The notes under the pieces: generated by a model
Told to the model about the DNA's origin: nothing
Databases searched by the model: none
The model's input: the letters and a program-made list of their open reading frames with translations, nothing else
Shown: positions 49,048 to 57,480 of the stretch, piece after piece
Numbering within the stretch: position 1 is the stretch's first letter
Layout of the letters: each line of letters opens with the position of its first letter
NCBI GenBank assembly: GCA_900770295.1
Contig: CAAGJQ010000146.1
Span: 1 to 62,213, forward strand
DNA length: 62,213 nucleotides
DNA from: an uncultured Oscillibacter sp.
GTDB lineage: Bacteria; Bacillota; Clostridia; Oscillospirales; Oscillospiraceae
Direction of reading: 5' to 3'
Position numbers and translations under genes: made by a program

Positions 49048-50198
49048 TGGCAAAGAAGCGAGCAAACGGTGAGGGCAGTATCCGCAAGCGGAAAGATGGC
49101 CGATGGGAGGGACGCTATACAGCAGGACATGACCCAACGACAGGTAAGACCATCTACAAGAATGTCCTCGGCAGGACCCAGGCGGAGGTCAAAGAAAAGC
49201 TGAAACGGGCTATCGAGGATTGCGGTAAGCTGGACATGAGTAAAGTGGGGCAGTACACAGTAGGGCAATGGATGGACGTCTGGTTCGAGAATTACGCCAA
49301 AGTCAAAGTCCGCCCATCCTCTCACCAGACCTATCGTGGCTACATTGAGAACCACATCAAACCCAACATCGGCAGCATCCCGTTGAATAAACTCACTTCT
49401 CTGGAATTACAGAAGCTCTATAAGAAACTGCTGGTCGGTGGGCGAGTGGAGCGCATCGAATCCAAGAAGCAGCCCAAAGGTCTCAGCGTGAAAACAGTGC
49501 GGAACATCAACCAAATCATCTCCTCTGCTTTGAATCTGGCAATCGAGCAAAAACTCATCCTGGCCAATCCGGCTAACGCCTGTGCTCTCCCAAAACTCGA
49601 ACACCGGGAAATGAAAACGCTCCCTGTTGAGCAGTTGACCTCCTTCCTGCGGGAGGCAAAAGAGAGCGGTGTGTTCGAGATGTACTACATCGAACTAGCC
49701 ACCGGCCTGCGCCGGGGAGAGCTGCTTGGCCTGAAATGGAGCGACATTGATTTGGAGCATGGCAGCCTTCGGGTACAGCGGCAGATCGCCCGCATCGACG
49801 GCGAGATCGTAGAAGCCCCGCTAAAAACAAAAAACGCCTATCGTATCTTGCCGCTTTCGGCGGATGCGATAGACGTTCTGAAAGCACAGAAGAAAAAATG
49901 CAGCAACAGCCAATACGTATTTCCGTCTCCCACGGGCGGTCCCATCTCTCCGGACAGTGTCCTCCATATGCTCCACCGGGTGCTGAAACGGGCAGGACTG
50001 CCAAAAGTCCGTTTCCACGACCTTCGACACACCTTCGCCACGTTAGCCCTCCAGAACGGCGTAGATATCAAGACCGTCTCCGGGATGCTGGGTCACTTTT
50101 CAGCAGGGTTCACTCTGGACACCTACGCCCACGTTACCACCGCTGCCCAGAAAGAAGCGGCCAATACCATGGGTAATCTGCTTTCAAACACCCGTTAA
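49047..50198 (+). CDS. Tyrosine site-specific recombinase (integrase)
   Basis: A 383-residue integrase of the Tn916/phage class. The N-terminal arm-binding domain has GEGSIRKRKDGRWEGRYTAG (about 7-26), and the SAM-like core-binding domain spans about 60-165. In the catalytic domain the first arginine is in ATGLRRGELLGLKW, then HDLRHTFATLA (His and second Arg), LGHFSAGFTLDTYAHV (His and nucleophilic Tyr). All pentad residues visible are intact, so it should be active. AGGAGGG lies before the start. It is oriented away from the tRNA remnant 5.6 kb to its left, so whether it made that scar is not clear. Confidence 0.95.
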   Translation: MAKKRANGEGSIRKRKDGRWEGRYTAGHDPTTGKTIYKNVLGRTQAEVKEKLKRAIEDCGKLDMSKVGQYTVGQWMDVWFENYAKVKVRPSSHQTYRGYIENHIKPNIGSIPLNKLTSLELQKLYKKLLVGGRVERIESKKQPKGLSVKTVRNINQIISSALNLAIEQKLILANPANACALPKLEHREMKTLPVEQLTSFLREAKESGVFEMYYIELATGLRRGELLGLKWSDIDLEHGSLRVQRQIARIDGEIVEAPLKTKNAYRILPLSADAIDVLKAQKKKCSNSQYVFPSPTGGPISPDSVLHMLHRVLKRAGLPKVRFHDLRHTFATLALQNGVDIKTVSGMLGHFSAGFTLDTYAHVTTAAQKEAANTMGNLLSNTR

Positions 50199-50205
50199 CC
50201 TTAAA

Positions 50206-50234
50206 TTGACTGCTATGTTAGATTATAATATAAT
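50206..50234 (+). promoter_or_regulatory. Sigma-A promoter of the 5'-nucleotidase gene
   Basis: TTGACT (50206-50211) is 17 bases from TATAAT (50229-50234), just after the integrase stop. Confidence 0.88.
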
Positions 50235-50274
50235 GTACTTGAAAAATTAGATAAGCCAAGCAAAGGAGGTTAAA

Positions 50275-51207
50275 ATGATGCCATATGATTTAAGCGAGCC
50301 TTTGGTAATTGGAATAAGCTCTCGGGCACTTTTCAATCTTGAACAAGAGAATAAGATTTTTGAAGAGCAAGGATTGACAGCATATGAGGAATATCAAGTA
50401 AAACACGAAAATGATATCTTACAAAAGGGTTCTGCATTTCAGTTGGTAAAGGCATTTTTGAACCTTAACAAGTTACAGGACAGGCGACTTGTCGAAGTGA
50501 TTGTTATGTCCCGAAACAGCCCGAATACAAGTCTCCGAATTTTCAACTCCATTAAGGACTATGAGCTTGATATAACAAGAGCGGCCCTAACAGGGGGCGC
50601 AGAAATAGCTCCATATCTCAAAGCTTTCAAAACAGACTTGTTTCTTTCCGCACATTCTGCGGATGTAAAACAGGCAATTGATTGTGATGTTGCGGCAGGT
50701 ATGATTTTACCGGGCAACCCGCACGCAGATCCGAGGTCGAAAATCAAGCAAATTCGTATTGCTTTCGATGGTGATGCTGTGCTGTTTGCTGCCGAGGCGG
50801 AACGAATTTACCAGCACAAAGGTATGCAAGCATTTATGGACAATGAGGAAGCAAAAGCAAACATCCCCCTACAAAAAGGCCCGTTTGCAAACTTTTTAAT
50901 GACCATTGCCCATATTCAATCGTCGTTTCCAAATAAAGAAACTACTCCGATCAGGACTGCTTTGGTGACATCACGTAATGCGCCTGCGCATGAACGAGCC
51001 ATAAAGACGCTTCGTAACTGGGATGTACACATAGATGAGGCCTTTTTCTTAGGTGGAGTAAGTAAAAGAGATGTCCTTTCGGCATTCGGCGCACATATTT
51101 TCTTTGATGACCAACGAGTGCATACAGATCCTGCTTCAGAGGTTGTTGCCTCGGCCGTAGTTCCGTATCGTGAAGGTGATGACCCAAGGACAGAGTTGCC
51201 TGTATAG
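50275..51207 (+). CDS. 5'-nucleotidase (cytosolic NT5C1-like family)
   Basis: A 310-residue HAD-superfamily nucleotidase. It begins LVIGISSRALFNLEQENKIF, with VIVMSRNSPNTSLRIFNSI, RIAFDGDAVLFAAEAERIY (metal-binding aspartates), RTALVTSRNAPAHERAIKTL and FFLGGVSKRDVLSAFGAHIFFDD. These are conserved across the bacterial and animal 5'-nucleotidase family that dephosphorylates nucleoside monophosphates. AAAGGAGG precedes the ATG. It has its own strong promoter and terminator. Base composition is clearly more AT-rich than the metabolic half of the window, which suggests acquired DNA. A defence or nucleotide-salvage role could be imagined; neither is shown. Confidence 0.87.
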   Translation: MMPYDLSEPLVIGISSRALFNLEQENKIFEEQGLTAYEEYQVKHENDILQKGSAFQLVKAFLNLNKLQDRRLVEVIVMSRNSPNTSLRIFNSIKDYELDITRAALTGGAEIAPYLKAFKTDLFLSAHSADVKQAIDCDVAAGMILPGNPHADPRSKIKQIRIAFDGDAVLFAAEAERIYQHKGMQAFMDNEEAKANIPLQKGPFANFLMTIAHIQSSFPNKETTPIRTALVTSRNAPAHERAIKTLRNWDVHIDEAFFLGGVSKRDVLSAFGAHIFFDDQRVHTDPASEVVASAVVPYREGDDPRTELPV

Positions 51208-51258
51208 AGCAATGTGCCATCTGGTGCTGTTTTGAGTTAAAACCTCATATCCCCGTAT

Positions 51259-51296
51259 GGGTCAGCGTCAGGGTCATGGCGCTGACCCGGATTTTT
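51259..51296 (+). terminator. Terminator of the 5'-nucleotidase gene
   Basis: GGGTCAGCG (51259-51267) pairs with CGCTGACCC (51280-51288), followed by GGATTTTT to 51296. Confidence 0.8.
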
Positions 51297-51326
51297 CACC
51301 CGATCTTTCCGATAGAAAAACAAAGA

Positions 51327-51360
51327 AAACGTCCTGAAATCTTGCGATTTCAGGACGTTT
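51327..51360. terminator. Terminator hairpin related to the one at 43406
   Basis: Perfect 15-bp arms (AAACGTCCTGAAATC at 51327-51341; complement at 51346-51360) have a 4-nt loop. The flanks CAAAGAAAA before and TATGG after resemble those of the tRNA-linked hairpin at 43406. It can serve the minus-strand lipoprotein gene. Confidence 0.8.
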
Positions 51361-51423
51361 ATGGCATTTCCGACCAATTTAGATACATTGAAAATATATT
51401 GCTTAGCGAACGCCGCATTTACT

Positions 51424-53061
51424 TTAATCCAAGGAAATAATTGTGGCAGAGTCGTCTCCCAAATATTCCTGCACATTTTTCTGAGTCAAAGGCAAATATC
51501 TGTCGCTGTTTGCCAAACGAATTCCTGTGCCGCCTTTGGCCTGAACATAAGTATTACCGCTGAATATCCGAGAATGCTCTTCGCTGAAAGTATCAATGCA
51601 AACGAGAGCACCCTTGGCAAAAGCAAATACATTGTTACGAACAATAAAGTTCTCATTTCCGCAAGGGCCACCCTGCAGAGCGAAGCTGTTCGAGGACTCT
51701 TTTACTTCCCAGTCGTAATTAAGCATATTCTCTTCGCCGGTATGCAGTACGATATTCTCCTCGACCAGACAGTCCCTGAAAATATGCTCCGGGTCTACTT
51801 CCATATCCCAGTTGCACACAAGGATAGCTTGGACACAGTTTTCAATCAGATTGCCCTGAATCACATTTCCCGTCATCGACGGTTCGCCGATCAGAGTTTC
51901 CATCCCCGTGCCCTCCTGATAGGAGTGGTGGATATAGTTGTTCCGGATAATATTGTTACTTCCGCCGCAGCCACTACAGCCACCGCAGCGGCCATAGCTT
52001 TCGTAATTGAGTGTTGTACGAACATCTCCCGAATCGTGTGGTGTAATGTAGCCTTGCACTTCACCGCCGCTCCAACCGACCTCGCAGTTCTGTATAACAC
52101 CTTCGCCATATACTGCCAGTCCGATTGTAGAAAAGCAAACACTCAGATTATCAAATACAGTGTTTGGTGCACAGCCATCAACGAGGGGATATGGCTGAAT
52201 AAACTCTATACTGTCATAAAGTTCGCCCGGATTTCCTGCGTCGCTTCTTAAGTACAACTTGCCCATTGCATACACAAGTTCACCCAATTGTTCATCCCAA
52301 CTCCAAAAAAGCCGATCCCCGGTATCTCTTGCCTGATCGAATACCGTTGTATAATTAAGGGCAGGAAAACAGTACAAATCAGGCAGCATCGTTGTTGCGT
52401 CGTATAAATCCTGAGAAGGTTTGCGTTCGTTCATGGCGTAATAGTTGCTGCCGTCCCACCACGCTATATCTCGATGAATAAGAATTTCGTTGTTGCAGAC
52501 CATAGCCCCAACTTCTGTCATATCGCGGTAGTAGATCCAGACCTTCTTTCCTGTTTTATCTTCAGATACAAGACTCCATTTTTCAGCGCCGGAACCGTTT
52601 TCGCATGAGGCATACAGTTTCGGCTTATCGCCATCTCCATAAGCGGAGTAGGTAATTCCGGCGGTTTCTACCGCATTATAGGGGATTTTCGCCGTGCGCC
52701 ACAATCCACCTCGTTCAAAAAATACTGCATCACCATAAGAAAGCGAAACCTTCTTTAATGCATCCGGTGTTGCAAAAGCCGTATCAGGAGAGAGACCATC
52801 ATTATTATCATTTCCGGAATTGGAAATATAATATGCCGTACCAGTATAGCTTTCACCTAAAATGTGTTTGTCACTTTTGGTAATGGTAGTTACACTGCCG
52901 AGAATTTCCTGTCTACGATTATCAGCCTGGGCGATGATTTCTTGAACTGCCAGATTATCCGGATCATTTGTTGATTCACCACCTATTCCATCACAGCCAG
53001 ACAGAATACCGGCAAACATACCGACACAGAGCACTATGCTGAAAATACACTTTCGTTTCAT
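51424..53061 (-). CDS. Exported right-handed beta-helix lipoprotein (paralogue)
   Basis: A 545-residue lipoprotein (lipobox GILSGC). It lacks the extra N-terminal region of the 787-residue relative and begins its shared part at EIIAQADNRRQEILGSVTTI, then GTAYYISNSGNDNNDGLSPDTAFATP and YGDAVFFERGGLWRTAKIP. The beta-helix turns include YGRCGGCSGCGGSNNIIRNNYIHH and VIQGNLIENCVQAI. The ATG at 53061 follows GCGAGGAAA. Likely a surface carbohydrate-active or binding protein, inferred from fold class. It is AT-richer than its paralogue, so they probably arrived separately rather than by recent duplication. Confidence 0.8.
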   Translation of the reverse strand: MKRKCIFSIVLCVGMFAGILSGCDGIGGESTNDPDNLAVQEIIAQADNRRQEILGSVTTITKSDKHILGESYTGTAYYISNSGNDNNDGLSPDTAFATPDALKKVSLSYGDAVFFERGGLWRTAKIPYNAVETAGITYSAYGDGDKPKLYASCENGSGAEKWSLVSEDKTGKKVWIYYRDMTEVGAMVCNNEILIHRDIAWWDGSNYYAMNERKPSQDLYDATTMLPDLYCFPALNYTTVFDQARDTGDRLFWSWDEQLGELVYAMGKLYLRSDAGNPGELYDSIEFIQPYPLVDGCAPNTVFDNLSVCFSTIGLAVYGEGVIQNCEVGWSGGEVQGYITPHDSGDVRTTLNYESYGRCGGCSGCGGSNNIIRNNYIHHSYQEGTGMETLIGEPSMTGNVIQGNLIENCVQAILVCNWDMEVDPEHIFRDCLVEENIVLHTGEENMLNYDWEVKESSNSFALQGGPCGNENFIVRNNVFAFAKGALVCIDTFSEEHSRIFSGNTYVQAKGGTGIRLANSDRYLPLTQKNVQEYLGDDSATIISLD

Positions 53062-53095
53062 TGTGGTTTCCTCGCTTTTGCAAGTTGTTATAATT

Positions 53096-53124
53096 ATTAT
53101 AATCCGCACAAATTTGCAAGGCAA
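53096..53124 (-). promoter_or_regulatory. Promoter of the beta-helix paralogue gene
   Basis: TTGCCT (53119-53124 complement) is 17 bases from TATAAT (53096-53101 complement). I see nothing else in the gene-free stretch 53125-53408. Confidence 0.75.
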
Positions 53125-53408
53125 TAAAATCCAGTATTTCTTCGAAAATTCTGCCTAAAACGGCAAGGTACTTAGTTCAGTTCCCTTTAATATTCGCTTT
53201 TCAAGTATGGGTAGCAATAATGTGCTGTCCCTTTCTTATAATTGACCCCACATAATCACCCCTTCCTTATTTGCAAGCTGATTAAAACGTCGAAAGTCTG
53301 TGTTTGGAAAATATCATCTCATCAAATTGGAAGCAACGACAATTCCAGGCTCTTCTATTATTTGATTATCCAATCACCACTTTAATGGCATCTACCGCAT
53401 GCAGTATA

Positions 53409-54926
53409 TCAGTTTGCTATTGCAGTCTCGATTGAAACTTGGATGGGATCTTCCATCTGACTGCAACTGGACTTGCTATGATATTTAGTTCCTCCTTTGG
53501 TGGGAACCCAGACAAGATTTCCTTCTGTCTCAGAGTGTGCCGGAACCGTTACCGAAGTTCCCCCTCCTGAAGACGTGCTCCCAGAAGAGGATGTGGAGCC
53601 AGAAGGAGATCCAGGGGAAACATAATTCGGGCTGTCGACAGCAGATTCATACATTCTTTCTTGGGAAAGGCCGTTTTTGATATTGGAAGAGAGCGTTCCG
53701 TTAGAATTCAGAATACCTGCGCTAATTAAGTCGTATTTATCTAAGAAAAACCAGTAATTCGGCGCGTAGCTTAAATCTTCGAAGAATATACCATCGATCT
53801 GCACACCATTAAAATCAACGGTGTATTGGAGGCCTTGGGTGAAGCCCATGGGAAATCCGGTCATGATATACTCTTCGCCAGTGGCATTGTATTTGAGCTT
53901 AATCAGTCTGAACCCAGCGTTTACCGTGAACCCCATGTTTTCAAAATCGGCCAACGAAATCCAGCTATCTGCGGCATCCGTGCGTGGTTGGTTCCAAGAA
54001 ATATCTGCTACTTCAACTGCGTATTCTGCAACCTCGGAGGGGAAGCCGAGAGAACTTGCAAGGTAGATCCTTACATCTTCCTTTTTCGGCTGCTTTGGTG
54101 CCATGTAGAAAAACTCTTCTGCCTTTGCGATAGCACAGATTTTCCACGTCTCATTGCTGATAGCAGCATCTACAGCGCGCTCGGCGATCACTTCACTAAA
54201 ACCGTATGCATCTACAAGTAAGTCTTTGATCATTTGAGGAAATGGACAAGCATAATACTCTACCAATTCTTTAGCCTGAGCTTCAGCGAGGAGCTGGGGG
54301 TCTGTCTTCGCATAGTTTTCGTAGCGATACAGCATAGCCGCGGCCGCAGCTCTGGTCAGTGATCCATGTGGATTAAAGGTTGTCGTTGAGGTGCCGTTCA
54401 CAATTCCACTGCAATTGGCCCACTCAATTGCCCACTGCATAGTGCTGCTCAAATCGCCGGTGTCAGTAAACAGTGTGCCGGCAGAGGGTGGAACGTAAGT
54501 GTCGGAATATATAGAGAACATGAGAAGCATTGTGCAGAACTCTGCGCGGCTAATGGGATCTCCTGCATCCATTGTTTTAGACGCAAGGCGCGATTCTTCC
54601 ATGATCTTGTTATTGACTGCCCATATTGCAGCATCGGAATAATAGTTGGCACTGGTTACATCTGTATATACTGAGGCCTGTTCGACAGCGGGGGACCCTG
54701 CATAGCGATAGAGAATCGCAGTCATCTGCCCCCTAAGAGTTTTCCCAGTCGGATTGAATGTTGTCGTCGTTGTGCCATTCATAAGACCGCGATCAGAGGC
54801 CCACGTGATTTCTTTGTTTGCCCAATAATTACTGGGAACATCCTTGAAGCTAGCTGCAGATGCGGTAACACAAGAAAGCGACATTAGGATAAAAGAAAGA
54901 AACGCAATGCATAGTGTTTTTTTCAT
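53409..54926 (-). CDS. Exported SLH-domain protein with truncated C-terminal motif
   Basis: A 505-residue protein. A signal peptide ending ASA is followed by three S-layer homology units: FKDVPSNYWANKEITWASDRGLMNGTTTTTFNPTG, then VYTDVTSANYYSDAAIWAVNNKIM, then LFTDTGDLSSTMQWAIEWANCSGIVNG. These bind secondary cell-wall polymer. A helical region (about 205-290) repeats an IAERAVDAA/VAEYAVEVA pattern. The C-terminal part has a Ser/Gly linker and VWVPTKGGTKYHSKSSCSQMEDP, a motif that in relatives runs on to a second cysteine pair; here it stops at SIETAIAN. The start follows GGGGATGAAATAA. Confidence 0.85.
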   Translation of the reverse strand: MKKTLCIAFLSFILMSLSCVTASAASFKDVPSNYWANKEITWASDRGLMNGTTTTTFNPTGKTLRGQMTAILYRYAGSPAVEQASVYTDVTSANYYSDAAIWAVNNKIMEESRLASKTMDAGDPISRAEFCTMLLMFSIYSDTYVPPSAGTLFTDTGDLSSTMQWAIEWANCSGIVNGTSTTTFNPHGSLTRAAAAAMLYRYENYAKTDPQLLAEAQAKELVEYYACPFPQMIKDLLVDAYGFSEVIAERAVDAAISNETWKICAIAKAEEFFYMAPKQPKKEDVRIYLASSLGFPSEVAEYAVEVADISWNQPRTDAADSWISLADFENMGFTVNAGFRLIKLKYNATGEEYIMTGFPMGFTQGLQYTVDFNGVQIDGIFFEDLSYAPNYWFFLDKYDLISAGILNSNGTLSSNIKNGLSQERMYESAVDSPNYVSPGSPSGSTSSSGSTSSGGGTSVTVPAHSETEGNLVWVPTKGGTKYHSKSSCSQMEDPIQVSIETAIAN

Positions 54927-55161
54927 TTATTTCATCCCCTGTTCCAATATAGTTGATTCATCGAGTCCATTGTTTGGCCTAATCATCGGGACATATCTAA
55001 AGTGTAGCACAATGAACTCTGAAATGCCATATCTCTTAGGAGTTCAATCCTCTTCAGTGAATAGGATTTCGTAGAAGAGTATTTTCGGATTGCCTGTACT
55101 TATCTGAAATCATGATACTCAGATTCAAGTATCTATTAGGCATGGGAGCAGCAGGTGTTTA

Positions 55162-55701
55162 CTAACCATCCACAGGAAAGCTGTCAGCTTTGATCTGAAT
55201 GATTTCTACATGATGTGAATTAGCAAACTCCATGAGAGAATTGATATAGTCATTTTTGATTTGAGTGCCGTCGTAATCCGTATCGCATGTGATAAAAACT
55301 GCATAATCGGATCGTTCGAGCATGAACTGATACGCATCAATCAATGCGGTTGGTGTTGGCTTCGTGTTGAGCAAGATCTCTTTGTCGCAATGCATCAGCG
55401 CTTCAAAATAGCGTCCTCTCCATACGCGAGACCATTTGACGCTGATCTCCTCAAATGGGATTATGCATTCAAGTGTGGCTTCAGGATATCGAAGTCTGAC
55501 AGTCTCAATGATTTCAGCAACATATGTACCGAAACCCAGAGTCATCGATGTAGAGAAGTGTGTCACCCCCTGCTCCAGAAGGCTTTTGATCACTTCTTTG
55601 ATGTGCGCTTTGGTGGCAATGCACCGGGAATCATCTTCGTCTAGTCCGAAAGAAAATTCCATTGCCCGCTGAGAGATAAAACAGCATTTTTTGTGTTCCA
55701 T
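55162..55701 (-). CDS. SLOG-family protein (DUF1273/YpsA-like)
   Basis: A 179-residue Rossmann-like protein. CCFISQRAMEFSFGLDEDD, a glycine-rich MTLGFGTYVAEIIETVRLRYPEATLECIIPFEE and the closing DYAVFITCDTDYDGTQIKNDYINS fit the DUF1273 group of the SLOG superfamily, whose members bind nucleotide-like ligands. These are frequent on conjugative elements and phages of Clostridia. AAGGAGAG precedes the start. No precise activity can be assigned. Confidence 0.75.
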   Translation of the reverse strand: MEHKKCCFISQRAMEFSFGLDEDDSRCIATKAHIKEVIKSLLEQGVTHFSTSMTLGFGTYVAEIIETVRLRYPEATLECIIPFEEISVKWSRVWRGRYFEALMHCDKEILLNTKPTPTALIDAYQFMLERSDYAVFITCDTDYDGTQIKNDYINSLMEFANSHHVEIIQIKADSFPVDG

Positions 55702-55751
55702 TGAAGACTCTCCTTAATATGTATTACGCTTTACGTGACAGCGCACATTAC

Positions 55752-55757
55752 ATTATA
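55752..55757 (-). promoter_or_regulatory. Probable -10 of the SLOG gene
   Basis: TATAAT on the minus strand, 51 bases before the start; the -35 (TTTTAA) is weak. The rest of 55702-55914 shows nothing clear. Confidence 0.4.
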
Positions 55758-55914
55758 AGGATAGGGATTTGAGGTTAAAAAAGCTGTTGGAAAAAGTCGA
55801 ATCAGGTCTAAGAAGTTAGAATCCGCTCGAATTAGTCTCTTCGCATCAATCAGCGGGTGTCCGTTTATCATGCCCTGTTTTACTTGTAAGGAAACTCCGC
55901 ATCACGTGTCTACA

Positions 55915-56226
55915 TCACTCATGGCACTCATCACGAATAAAGTCGTATAGTGCCTCCGGTTCTTTTAAGCACCATTCTTTTTTCATGTCCTCTGTCCAGA
56001 CTTTGTAATCCGGTGTAGCCTCATGCAGCCACCAGTCGATGTACTCGTACTTATCGTTCATGGCTTCTTTCAGAACAAGCATGAGGGCTTCGAAATACTT
56101 ATTTTTGACGCCAAATATAAAGTGGCCATCGCCTACAAGGTCAAGGGCTCTGCTAAATTCGGCATCGGTTTCGGACTGCTCTTGAATCATTTGGAGTGCT
56201 TTGCAGAATGTTTCTTTTGAAATCAT
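55915..56226 (-). CDS. Small acidic protein of unknown function
   Basis: A 103-residue acidic protein, MISKETFCKALQMIQEQSETDAEFSRALDLVGDGHFIFG then KYEYIDWWLHEATPDYKVWTEDMKKEWCLKEPEALYDFI. Proteins with this WWL..A pattern occur on Clostridia conjugative elements, but I know no function. The ATG at 56226 overlaps the preceding stop (ATGA) and follows GGAAGGAA. It is last in a four-gene overlapping cassette. Confidence 0.65.
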   Translation of the reverse strand: MISKETFCKALQMIQEQSETDAEFSRALDLVGDGHFIFGVKNKYFEALMLVLKEAMNDKYEYIDWWLHEATPDYKVWTEDMKKEWCLKEPEALYDFIRDECHE

Positions 56227-56411
56227 GATTGTTCCTTCCATTTGAGCAGTTGTGTGATTGCCTCTTCCTGGGTATCGGGATTAACTACCCAGGCGAAAAA
56301 CATTTGGATGAGTTGTTCCATGTTGATTCCCATGGGCCGGATCAGTTCCTCGACCTGCCTTAGCAGTTCGGCGTCAACCTCAATTTCTATTGTTTCCAGG
56401 TTCTTCTCCAT
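56223..56411 (-). CDS. Small ribbon-helix-helix-like protein
   Basis: A 62-residue protein, LETIEIEVDAELLRQVEELIRPMGINMEQLIQMFFAWVVNP. The strand-helix-helix order resembles RelB/DinJ-type antitoxin DNA-binding domains. Its start overlaps the preceding stop (TAATG) and its stop overlaps the next start (ATGA). If it is an antitoxin, the 103-residue protein that follows would be the partner to test. Confidence 0.55.
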   Translation of the reverse strand: MEKNLETIEIEVDAELLRQVEELIRPMGINMEQLIQMFFAWVVNPDTQEEAITQLLKWKEQS

Positions 56412-56857
56412 TATGGATACGCCCCTTTCTGGGATTCACGGTTATCTAACTCGTTTTGGAATGCTGCTTGGAGCCTTCGCCATTCCTCGGCGTTGGCTAC
56501 TTGAAACAGGGAGGATGTCAGGTAATACTCAATATCCTTAACTGCCGCAGCTAAAGTATGATTGTCAAATGCCGCATAGTGTTTCCAGATAAACTGCCGC
56601 ACAGCATCTGCATTTTCAGACTCCGCTGTAAGCTCTTGTCGGATGGCGCTGTTGACTACGCAACCCACATCATCAGGAAAATTCTCCTCAAACCATCGGT
56701 AAGGACAGAGAACGAGTTTGTCTTTTCCATCTTCTGTGATCACATAGGCAATATTCTCTTTCTCAATACGATCCAACATTTCATCAAGTTTCTCGCCGAG
56801 CAGTGACTGCTCAATTCGCTCCATCTCGCTGAGCGGGGGCATTTTTCTATGATTCAT
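56411..56857 (-). CDS. Unknown protein of a mobile-element cassette
   Basis: A 148-residue protein. The middle NIAYVITEDGKDKLVLCPYRWFEE vaguely recalls Phd-type antitoxin cores. The C-terminal half is helical (NHTLAAAVKDIEYYLTSSLFQVANAEEWRRLQAAF). I do not recognise the family. AAAGGAGA precedes the start; it overlaps the metallophosphoesterase gene by 11 bases. Confidence 0.6.
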   Translation of the reverse strand: MNHRKMPPLSEMERIEQSLLGEKLDEMLDRIEKENIAYVITEDGKDKLVLCPYRWFEENFPDDVGCVVNSAIRQELTAESENADAVRQFIWKHYAAFDNHTLAAAVKDIEYYLTSSLFQVANAEEWRRLQAAFQNELDNRESQKGAYP

Positions 56858-57458
56858 GGGGTATCTCCTTTATCTGGGTCTGTCGTTGGTCTAGACTTTC
56901 TCCTCTTTCTTCAGCGCAGTTGAAGAGCGATTTATGTTGGGTGTTGTTCTCGACCATCTCATCGAAAGTGACCGGCTCGAAGTTGTTGATATCAACGCCG
57001 GCATTCAGCATCAGAGGATTCTTTTGAATCAGGGGCCAATACTCAGCATCAGTATTGGCATGGATGTGCCCATGAGCCATATAGCAACGTACCATGTGCG
57101 GCCACGACATCATTGGGTAATGGCAGAGCGTCAGCTGATGCTTGCCGTCTGTAGTGTAGAGCAGATTGTTGGCGCTTTCAAACCAGGCTGAGAGATCGCA
57201 TTTCTTGATCCATTCCCGGTCATGATTGCCGATGATCAGATGCTTCTTTCCTCTGAGCTGCCGTAGGTATTCCTCCGGTGGCTTTTCATTTCGGAACATC
57301 AAATCACCAAGGATATAGACTGTATCGGCATTGGTGACCTTCTTATTCCATTTTTCGATAAGACACTCATCCATCTCATCAATGCTGGAAAAAGGGCGAT
57401 TACAAAGCCGGATAATGTTGCGATGCCCCAAATGAAGGTCGCTTGTGAAGAATACCAT
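56847..57458 (-). CDS. Calcineurin-like metallophosphoesterase
   Basis: A 203-residue phosphoesterase with the complete di-metal motif set: DLHLGH (6-11), GDLMFRN, GNHDREW, CHYPMMSW and HGHIH. Small enzymes of this type are common on phages and conjugative elements and act on phosphodiesters or nucleotides. GAGGTGAAA precedes the start. It is first of a four-gene run whose members all overlap, so they are expressed together. Substrate unknown. Confidence 0.88.
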   Translation of the reverse strand: MVFFTSDLHLGHRNIIRLCNRPFSSIDEMDECLIEKWNKKVTNADTVYILGDLMFRNEKPPEEYLRQLRGKKHLIIGNHDREWIKKCDLSAWFESANNLLYTTDGKHQLTLCHYPMMSWPHMVRCYMAHGHIHANTDAEYWPLIQKNPLMLNAGVDINNFEPVTFDEMVENNTQHKSLFNCAEERGESLDQRQTQIKEIPHES

Positions 57459-57480
57459 GGGTTTTCACCTCGCTTCGTGT

